Assembly (NCBI GenBank): GCA_002205965.3
Contig: NADL03000523.1
Coordinates: 124,001-188,000 of the forward strand
Direction of reading: 5' to 3'
From: Kappaphycus alvarezii
Lineage: Eukaryota > Rhodophyta > Florideophyceae > Gigartinales > Solieriaceae
Length of the DNA stretch: 64,000 bases
Below, piece by piece: positions 12,650-20,100 of this stretch. Within the stretch, counting starts at the first letter, position 1. The number at the start of each line of letters is the position of its first letter. Both the position numbers and the translations under genes were made by a program. The notes under the pieces are model-generated. The model had not been told where the DNA came from, ran no database searches, and worked only from the letters and a program-made list of their open reading frames with translations.

Positions 12650-13850
12650 TATCTAAAAACAGAGGCGTTACGAGCAACAAAAGTGCTATGGTAAGGTAGT
12701 TTCTGAAAAAAAGGGCTGTATACAGACGAGAGACCTATGGCAATCGACTTTGTCCGAAAGGGGCAGGTTGCACCTTCGCCCTGCGAAAAACATATCTGCT
12801 TCCTAGTACTTTGCAAGGCAAATGCAATAGGCTGAAATGGAGGAGGGCTCGGTGGTTCCCCCATCAATCCTAAAGGAACAGGCTCTTCCACCTAGCTACG
12901 AGGCTTGAGAGCCGTTTGTAAATTTTGGGCCCCAAGATGACTACCCACTTCGTTACTACTGGAGTATCTTTTTTGAAGTTGTCTGCAAACTTGCTTGACC
13001 TCTCCATGAGGAAGCAGTTTACTCAGCTAATATAGACTTTTGGCCACTCCTAAAGTCCTAACAAGACTACAGAAGATACCAGGAAATGCATAAAAACAAT
13101 TTTTGTGGATGATATATTCTAAACAAAAGGTACTTAGGAAAAAACAATCAATCTAGTCCTTTTATTCCGCATTCTCTAGATCAGACCCAAACAACTCCTC
13201 CGAAATATCCATGCTGCCCAAGCAGTCCCCGCAAACATCTGCGAACGGCTCGTAGCTCGCTATTTCCTCCTGGGAGATATCTAAACCACTAAAGATACTC
13301 CCATACGGTTCCAGCCTAGACACCGCTTAGTCAATACCGTCCAGCCCCGACCCCCTCATTTTAACACTTCCCATGCCTCCCTTTCTCTCATCCTCCTTGT
13401 CCTCGTCCTCATCCTCGTCCTCATCCTCGTCCTTATCCCCCCCATCGTTAACCTCGTAGACCAATTCCGGAGCTGCCCGCTCCTCGAAGGTCTCCCTAGC
13501 TACCTCCTCGACTTCCCACTCCTGCCCCTCAGGTACCTCCTCCGCCTCCTCCTCGACGATCAAGCGACGCACGAATTCGGATATCTTTTTTTTGTTTGTC
13601 GGCGTAGGTAGTCATCGCGGTCAGTAGGTCTCAAAGGGAGTAGGGGAATGGAGTTTAGGGGGCGGCGGTGGCAATTTTTGGGGATGGAAGCGGAGGGGCG
13701 AAGGTTCTTTATTTTGGTTATAATGGAGTGGGGCGATTGTGGATGGAGGGTAGAGGGTACAAGGGGGAGGGTAGTGTGTGTAGGGGTTGGTGAAGCTCAA
13801 AAAGTTAGGTAAAATGGGTTCAAGTACACCTTAGAGGCGGACTGGAGTCG
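12640..13850 (-). mobile_element. Long LTR-like unit, copy A (ORF plus promoter/R/U5 segment)
   Basis: The left part (about 12,640-13,100) matches the 3' portion of the 720-bp Ty3/gypsy LTRs of this window. It includes the block around AGTCTATATTAGCTGAGTAA (decayed TATA box) and the block GAGCAACAAAAGTGCTA at 12,667-12,683. Right of it lies an acidic ORF homologous to copies C and D, then a pyrimidine-rich tract (minus strand, about 13,620-13,800). Units B, C, D and E have the same order. It abuts the Copia RT fragment at its left edge. I interpret it as a solo long LTR or the terminal part of an element. Confidence 0.6.
13162..13572 (-). pseudogene. Acidic repeat-encoded protein, copy A (one nonsense codon)
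   Basis: The open part covers 13,572-13,327 and is dominated by glutamate and aspartate, with a DEDEDEDEDED run from a trinucleotide-like repeat at about 13,395-13,440. The frame is stopped by TAA at 13,327-13,329 but continues in the same phase to TAA at 13,162-13,164. The distal part encodes a conserved tail, FSGLDISQEEIASYEPFADV followed by CGDC, also seen in copy D. The TAA aligns with CAG at 62,113-62,115 in copy D, so it is a C-to-T nonsense change. The extreme N-terminus seen in C, D and E is not clear here. Function unknown; no domain recognised. Confidence 0.55.
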
Positions 13851-13991
13851 GTACTAAAATGTGATGCAACAGGCCAATCTGGTTTACAAACAAAAGCAAT
13901 TCCCCAGGCAAAAATTAGGAGGGTGAACCACCAAAATATACAAGCCATTGGCAAAGAGCATGGAAATCGCAAGCGCTTCAAAGGTGAGTAG

Positions 13992-16040
13992 GACCACGAT
14001 GTTGTTGCTGCTTTGTATATGTTTGACACGCTCTGTGAGATGCACTTATTGAATGACTCGGACAAGTGGCGTGTAATGCCGACCATGTTGGACGGATGCG
14101 AATTGGACTATTTCACTGCGAACATCAAGAAAACATCCACTTCGTACAAAGAGTGTGCGCAGAAGCTCATCGCATGGTACACCTCTGATGAACAACGTAG
14201 CTTATTACTTTAGGAATGGCAAAATATTAAGCTATCCAATTACATGAGTCTAAATCCAGAGAAGTCACAGGTGGCTGTGTTTCGATTGCTGACATCTAAG
14301 CTATCCTTCAAACAGCGTCAACTACATCCAGACTACCATAAGGACATGTTCCTCCGAGACCAGTTGGTAAGGTGCGCTGATAATACAAAAATGCGCAGAG
14401 CCTTCAGGGAAAGAGTGCCATCCGATTCGCATGAACCGAACCAACGCATAGCTGCATTGCTGTCTTCGGAACCAAACTCTGCAAGAACATACATGTCGTT
14501 GGAATCTGATATGGACTCAGACAACCACAATGCTATTAATGATGAAATTAACTACCATGCTGAACGCCTCTTTGGTGGCCGTGCGAATCGCAAATACCGG
14601 AACAATAGACGCTACCCTGGAAATAAGATGAGTAAGGCAATTATTGATGGATGTTATGTCTATGTTAAGGACCACTTTCCTAGAGACAAGCACCCTCTCC
14701 ATGAAATTAAGGCAGCCCTAAATCGCCTTAAGCGTAAGAGCCATGGAAGTGCATACCTGTCCCTGGATGAAGTAGTTAACGTCTGTGATTACTTGTCAGA
14801 TGGAGATGGAGATAACGGTGACTCGGACAGCGATAATGACAGCTCCACGGACAGCGTCAACTATGGACTTGATGCTGTTAAAAACGAATTGGAAGAGAAG
14901 TGAGCCAATCGTACGTTTATGAATGGGTTTGGAATGAGGAAGGCACATGAAATGGAAAGAATGAACGAAGAACTGCCCCGTGATGAGGATTATCAGTCCG
15001 AATTTAAAGGGGTAATGTGCGATACTGGCGCTAACAGATCCAGTGTCATGAGCCTGTCCCAATACAAAGCGTACTGTAGTGAACATTTATGCCCTGCTGC
15101 TCTGGAGACGCCACATATTGATGCGTCAAGACGTAAGAAAATACAGGGATTCGGAGGCATAAGGACTACGCTGGGAAAAGCTTTGGTCAGGATACCAATG
15201 GAGGGACTGCAGACCACAGCAAATGTGTGGTTCCACATTGTTGATCAAGAATACACTACTGCGCTGAGCCTGAGAGAGATGAGAAAAACTATAGCAGAAA
15301 TCTCAACTCAAAAGAATGCCTTGCTGATGAAAAGGAGATGGCACGAGCTTACGGTAGAGAACGATTTACTTTGGTTAAGGTAGAACCCGGTAGACCAGGT
15401 CCTATACTCAGAATCGGAACTGTGGAAGCTGCATCGCTCATTTGGACACCCATCTGCGCGCGCCTTGGCTTCAGTACTTAAACGAGCTCGGCCCCATAAC
15501 CCAGATGTACGTAGCGAACTGGAGCAAATAGTCAAGGAATGTCAAACATGTGCTAAACACGCATCCAAACCACGTCGCTTCAAACTAACAGTAGGAATGG
15601 AGGAAACCAAGTTTAATCAAATATTGGCTGTTGACATTATGTATGTTGGCTCTATTCGCGTATTGCACTGTGTGGATGAATCGACGCATTTTCAAGCGGC
15701 GAGCATTTTGCGCAATATGAAATCAGAAACCGTATGGAAGGCGTTACTACGATGCTGGTCGCTAGTTTACCTCGGACCACCAGATTACCTCCGCTTTGAT
15801 CAAGGGAGCAATTTTATATCAGAGGAATTCAGATCTTGGGCACAGTCTGAAGGGATTGAAGTGCTCGAGGGTCCTATTGAGTCTCCTCAAACAATGAGCC
15901 ATGTCGAACGGTACCACAGTCCACTCCGATCTGCTTTCATGAAGATCAAGTCTAACACAAAGAGAATATCGGATGACGATGTATGGAGAATGGAAGTTAA
16001 AGCTGTGAATGAGATGGATGCGCCCGCTTTGTTATGTTGA
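13992..16040 (+). pseudogene. Copia-like retroelement gag-PR-IN, three nonsense codons, no RT
   Basis: One reading frame runs from after TAG 13,989 to TGA 16,038, interrupted only by TAG 14,211, TGA 14,901 and TAG 15,381. The first 300 codons are gag-like, with a degenerate Cys/His cluster (CYVYVKDH...KH) and an acidic Asp/Ser run. A protease follows, with active site CDTGA (Asp at 15,021). The integrase zinc domain is HX5H...CX2C at about 15,430-15,560. The core has D at 15,633, D at 15,798 and E at 15,906, giving D54D35E spacing. The frame ends right after the core, and no RT or RNase H follows, so the 3' part is lost. The integrase (LHRSFGHP, FDQGSNF, VERYH) resembles a copia-like lineage known from fungi and oomycetes. 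Confidence 0.85.
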
Positions 16041-16136
16041 ATTTGAATCTCTGAATAAGATTGAAGAATATGTAATCAATCTTACAACCGTTCAGGTAGT
16101 ATGAATTTGTACTTATACTCCAATGTATGTGAAAGG

Positions 16137-16176
16137 AGGGAAAGGTTTGGGTGTTTTACTCTTGGAAGATATATCC
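16137..16176 (+). repeat. Short dispersed repeat, copy 1
   Basis: A block of about 38 bases (GGTTTGGGTGTTTTACTCTT, then GGAAGATATATCC) recurs almost identically at 23,709-23,747, and a weaker form occurs at 24,447-24,482. All are in the same orientation. It lies between the truncated copia-like element and the RLE fragment. It is probably the edge of an LTR or other terminal repeat whose body I cannot define here. Confidence 0.5.
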
Positions 16177-16199
16177 GATCTATCCCATGTCTGTGAAAT

Positions 16200-16900
16200 G
16201 TAAAGGCACGGTCTCAGTGCCGAAAAGTATACAACGTCCTACACTTTACCAACACGGACACTCTACCCCTTCGACACAGTCGACAACGCATCGTAGAGTT
16301 GCTCACACTGTTCTTAGCTGGAGTCACAGTAGGCGCCGCAGCACAAGACCTTGGTGTGCTCGGCGAGAGATGCAGCGGCCCTGGAAGAGGAGGCCCTGTG
16401 CGAAAGGCGCTGGTGGACAACAGGGTGGGCCCCAGTGACATGCAATGCGATATCCTTCGCGGCTAGACCGTAGATGGCAGGCATGTACAGGCCCTTGCGA
16501 AAGGAAGGCATGGGTGGAAGGGGGTGGACGGGAGCGGGTGTTCAACGAGCGTAGTGACCCCGAGTTCTTTGCATTAGCGCTGGAGGGCATTGCAAAGCAC
16601 TTTGTGACGCCGTGTTTTCCCGTCATCATACTTACAGGTCAGGGCATGTTTGCCCATCGTGTTCAGAACTGGAGCAACATCGGATGAGCGGCAAGAGCAG
16701 ACTGGGCACCACGGTTGTCCCGGGAAAAGTGGAATACCAAGACGAAGGGCAACAGCAAATTTCCAAACATGGGATGCCAAAGGTGTGCCATGGTGCGGGT
16801 GGGGAAGAGCAGTGAAGAGAGAACAGGAGGATTTGGTACGCACCGAAAGAAGACGAGCCCGCTCCGCGGCGTCGGCGCGGAGAAACATGTGATCGAAGGC
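16200..16900 (-). pseudogene. RLE-type non-LTR retrotransposon C-terminus
   Basis: Reading the minus strand with frame changes, I see a block AERARLLSVRTKSSCSLF, a hydrophobic LRLGIPLFPGQP stretch, then a zinc motif CPVC...GKHALTC...RRHK (CX2C...HX4C). After a frameshift comes YGLAAKDIALHVTGAHP and a leucine/alanine-rich tail. A CCHC-type motif followed by a PD...D-type endonuclease core is the C-terminal layout of non-LTR retrotransposons with a restriction-like endonuclease. The expected acidic catalytic residues look mutated (Ala and His in place of Asp). RT is missing upstream, so the element is truncated near 16,900. Family-level assignment is from recalled motif patterns, not a search. 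Confidence 0.6.
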
Positions 16901-17397
16901 GGAAGCGTGGAGTTCGGAGCTGAGAGTAGATTGAAGCCGTTCATCTGCATATGTGTACGTACATGCATCTGTATACGTAAGCTTCTTTAACAGTTTGAAA
17001 AGGAGGCAGGGTCACGCGGGACTATCTTACAAGGCTTTTGTAAGACCTGCCGCAAGACATACTGCGTCTGAAAAAAACGTCGCAACAGTGCTGTTGGAGT
17101 GAAGCACCATCTGCTATGTCGCAGCAGTTCACGTATACGCACACTGCAATACAAGTAGGCTGGGTATCATCAAGCATATCTGTTTAAGTAGCCCCCAGTG
17201 TTCTATTGACACCTTAAAACTCTTTACCAGCCCGTTTTGTTTTAGAGATGTCTGCCACCTTCCTTGTTACACTACCTCCATCCTCAAAAATCAGGCGGGT
17301 ATAAGCCTCCTAAAGTCTCGCACTAACCACACCCCTCATTCTTTCCTCCTTCACTACTTTGGATAAGTGAAATGGGAGGTTAATTTACTGTGGTAGA
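16901..17397. other. Spacer with no identifiable gene
   Basis: This stretch lies between the RLE fragment and the left (3') LTR of the Ty3/gypsy element. It holds only short open frames and no motif I recognise. Its right edge, GGTAGA, should carry the target-site duplication of the LTR element but does not match the other flank. Confidence 0.5.
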
Positions 17398-17704
17398 TGA
17401 TAGGGGTAAATCGTCGGGAGAAGAGATACTTAGAACCAACTACCCCAAGATGGAGGTGTTGTGAGCGACAAAAGTGCTACCGTGATATATTTGAACAAAT
17501 AAAAAGGAGTGTATATGGGAAAGAGTTGAGAGGCCTACAAGCAAGCATAAAAGGGGCAGCGTCTACCACTGATGCTCTGCGACCAGCTTAGGAAAAAGTT
17601 TTCTTGGGTCTGAAGTTGACTCTCAACTTCCTAGTACTCGGAGCTTGACCTGAAGTTGTCTGCCAACTTGCTTGACCTCTCAAGGAGGAAGCACTTTACT
17701 CAGC

Positions 17705-17711
17705 TTATATA
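17705..17711 (-). promoter_or_regulatory. TATA-like box, distal, 3' LTR
   Basis: Minus strand reads AGTCTATATAAGCTGAG. The equivalent site in the 5' LTR is 22,369-22,375, where the flanking bases differ. The same context occurs, with a mutated core, in units A, C and D, suggesting it is the conserved LTR promoter of the family. Confidence 0.6.
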
Positions 17712-17884
17712 GACTTTTCGGCTAATCCTAAAGTCTCAATCAAACATACTAAATACCATAAAACGCATTCACGGGAATCGTGTGAACCAGAGAGACCATT
17801 AGAAGATATTTCCTCAAGGTAAATATCTAGGTGCCATACCCATGCCAGCCACCCATCGGCCAGGGGTGGGAATTTATGTGGCCA

Positions 17885-17891
17885 TTATATA
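17885..17891 (-). promoter_or_regulatory. TATA-like box, proximal, 3' LTR
   Basis: Minus strand reads AGGTCTATATAATGGCC, about 180 bp upstream of the other TATA-like site and closely similar to it. The counterpart in the 5' LTR is at 22,549-22,555. Unlike the distal site it lies outside the segment shared with units A-E. Confidence 0.45.
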
Positions 17892-18117
17892 GACCTTTCA
17901 GAGTCACTCGTAGTATCACCCACAACCTAGAACTGTACTGACATCCACTATGACAGCGTGTCCTAAAATAAAAAGTCAACCGATGAATTTGCCACACTCA
18001 CCCAAATTAAAAATATCTTGCAAATTCAAAAACTGTAAAAATATCTTCCCAGTTCCAATACTGTATACAATTATGGTCCTCATCTAGATTTTTTCGTGTG
18101 CGAATTTGCGCACATCA

Positions 18118-18130
18118 CGCCCTCCCGCTC
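18118..18130 (-). promoter_or_regulatory. Polypurine tract
   Basis: Read on the minus strand, GAGCGGGAGGGCG lies immediately upstream of the TG that opens the 3' LTR. This is the expected position and composition of the plus-strand primer site of an LTR retrotransposon. Confidence 0.75.
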
Positions 18131-18258
18131 AAGACGAACGTCCCGGCTCGTCATTGCTCTTCTTCTGTTTCCGTTAGTGTTCGCTGTCTTATTGATAAAA
18201 TATGTGGTCTCTCAAACGGGTATGGATGCAACTGATTACCAATATGATGCTTTAAAAA

Positions 18259-20094
18259 TTAGGTTCGCATTACTGGTACCTCACTTTGTATCATAGCCTC
18301 ATATATTGGTTTGATAACATCGAGATGGGGTTGAATACATTCTTCTTCCGTGACTCTTCCGAATCTTCCAAGAGTGAAAAAGTATATGTGATATGCAAAC
18401 TCTTCTGGAAGATGCCGGAGGAATGGATGCCGATAAGAAAAGAAGACGCGCATCATCAAGAACGAATCTTCGTAAGATAAGTGTGGTCCATGTAGCGCCC
18501 TAAAACATAAACAGATGCTTATAATGAAATAAGAAATGACCTGCGCATCGTTCGCATCCTCGGAGATATTGCGCAGCCAAGAAGATAATCTTCTTCTTCT
18601 GACTGTATGCTGTGCATGGTTGTGAAGGAGAGCTAGAGATGAAGTTGTGGTGGACGGTCCCAATGAATGGCCGCGACCAGCTCCTGACGTACTGGGACCT
18701 GCACGAGGTCCTCTCGGGGGACGACCGGAACCTCTTCTGGGCGGGTTGTTGTCTCCCGAAGGTCCTCCTCTGGTCATCATCACTGCTTCAGGAGGATCCT
18801 CGCCGCCTCCAACGTTCCCAATTTGTGGCGGAGAAACGCAAGGTTCCCTTAGAGGATACGGGACCAGTCTGTACTCCATATCCGGGGGTAAGGCGTAACC
18901 TCTCAGTCGCACGTCTTGGTTGTTCTTGAGAAATACGTAAATTGCACGGATGATATTCAGATACGTTTGCGACAAGTCTCCAGCAGCTACCATTCCATAT
19001 CTTCCTATAGAGTAATGATATATTAACTCCACAAACTCTGGACCTGCTTCCGTGAACCTTCCCTTTTGGAATGAAAATAGAACTCTTATTAATAGTCGGA
19101 AATCTTCTTCAGGTAGCAATGGTCCGTTCAACGTACGAAAACATAGGCATATATTAATGTAGAAATGAATGATTACGTGGAGTTCGTAGTAGTCCCGCGT
19201 AATCGGGATGATCCATTCCCAGGCCCTTTTTCCTCCCATAGGAATCATTCTATAGTTAAAGATGAGTATGCCCCGTGGTTGCGCATAGTCCTGTGTGAGA
19301 AGGAATTCTTCAGGCCTCTGATGATAAGGGACCAGACGACGTGCATGGATAGCCCTCCTTGATGTCTTCCCTGAGCTTGAACAGAGCTGATAGTGCGGGT
19401 GTCTTTCCTCCGTGACGATGCAAGGGTTCGAGTACTTGGTTTGGAAGGCCGGCCACTTCACAGCCTGCTGCATTGCTTTTCCATGTACTGCAAGTACTTT
19501 AGAGCCAACTGAAAAGGTTCTGACTGCAGTTTCTGCATCCTTCTTTGGTGGGACCACAACTGAAAACGACCATGGGGATGAAACTGGTCGAATAATATCA
19601 TTTTTCAGCATACTTGTAACATTTTCTGAGATAAATTGGTCATATTTTGGCGGTTGACGTCTGGGCTTGTGGTATATCGGTTGACTGTCGGTAAGTTCGA
19701 ACGAGTGAGTAACCGGTACACTTGCTTGTCTTAAATCTGATACACTCCATGCAATTACTTCGAAAGATGTTAACATGTCGGATATTTTCAGTGAGGCGGC
19801 GGCGGGAAGGTGCTGTACTTTTCTTTGGATTTCTGCCATTTGGCGCCCTTTTTCTTCTTGATTCTCAACCTCAATATTTTGAAGGACCACTTCCGTCGTG
19901 CTCACATCTTCATATATGGAATTCGACGTATTCTTATTTTCTTTGCAAAGGTAATCTTCTTTCATGCTCCGAATTCTGTCCTTTGATTCGATATCATCGC
20001 AAAAAGAAACATATTCGGGTTTCAAACTTATCCTAGAATTCCAGTCGTCATCTGTTTCAAACCCAGAATCATAATCGTCCCATGCCATGTTCAT
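18259..20094 (-). CDS. Shortened Pol: RT start fused to integrase end, plus duplicated unknown domain
   Basis: A 611-residue frame follows Gag-PR in the same phase, 3 codons after UAG. Residues 1-130 are acidic and polar. Residues about 135-186 are the RT N-terminus (PIYHKPRRQPP, NDIIRPVSSPWSFSVV, PPKKD). The frame then jumps to the integrase C-terminus at about 194-262 (GSKVLAVHG...HARRLVPYHQRP), so an in-frame deletion removed the RT active site, RNase H and the integrase core. Residues about 304-400 and 515-607 are two copies of one domain sharing ICLCFR-L-GP, ED-, RV-FS, PEF, IY, GR-G-V and IY. A Pro/Gly/Arg-rich linker separates them. I do not recognise the domain; it looks helical. The frame ends at TAA, then stays open 37 more codons to TGA. 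Confidence 0.85.
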   Translation of the reverse strand: MNMAWDDYDSGFETDDDWNSRISLKPEYVSFCDDIESKDRIRSMKEDYLCKENKNTSNSIYEDVSTTEVVLQNIEVENQEEKGRQMAEIQRKVQHLPAAASLKISDMLTSFEVIAWSVSDLRQASVPVTHSFELTDSQPIYHKPRRQPPKYDQFISENVTSMLKNDIIRPVSSPWSFSVVVPPKKDAETAVRTFSVGSKVLAVHGKAMQQAVKWPAFQTKYSNPCIVTEERHPHYQLCSSSGKTSRRAIHARRLVPYHQRPEEFLLTQDYAQPRGILIFNYRMIPMGGKRAWEWIIPITRDYYELHVIIHFYINICLCFRTLNGPLLPEEDFRLLIRVLFSFQKGRFTEAGPEFVELIYHYSIGRYGMVAAGDLSQTYLNIIRAIYVFLKNNQDVRLRGYALPPDMEYRLVPYPLREPCVSPPQIGNVGGGEDPPEAVMMTRGGPSGDNNPPRRGSGRPPRGPRAGPSTSGAGRGHSLGPSTTTSSLALLHNHAQHTVRRRRLSSWLRNISEDANDAQVISYFIISICLCFRALHGPHLSYEDSFLMMRVFFSYRHPFLRHLPEEFAYHIYFFTLGRFGRVTEEECIQPHLDVIKPIYEAMIQSEVPVMRT

Positions 20095-20100
20095 TACCCC

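Larger units (their letters stand above)
17398..18117 (-). repeat. 3' LTR of the Ty3/gypsy element
   Basis: 720 bp, begins TGATGTGCGC and ends CCCCTATCA when read on the minus strand. Identical in length to the 5' LTR. Differences from it cluster between about 17,655 and 17,780, around the distal TATA box, while the outer 350 bp are nearly identical. The segment 17,398 to about 17,830 is the part shared with units A-E. Confidence 0.93.

Noticed and set aside
12649..12891. 80-codon proline-rich minus-strand frame
   Set aside because: It lies within the LTR-homologous part of unit A and matches non-coding LTR sequence of the Ty3/gypsy element, so it is a chance frame.
13395..13440. Aspartate/glutamate trinucleotide repeat as a free microsatellite
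   Set aside because: It lies inside the acidic ORF of unit A, where related copies are also acidic, so it is better described as part of that ORF.
14211..15383. Genetic code reassignment (TAG/TAA as glutamine)
   Set aside because: TGA stops also interrupt the same frames, and paralogue comparison shows simple CAG-to-TAG or TAA mutation. Decay explains the data without a variant code.
17397..17591. Repeated 64-73 codon plus-strand frames at 17,397 and 22,034
   Set aside because: Both are translations of the LTR on the strand opposite to the element's transcription. Their similarity reflects LTR identity, not a gene.
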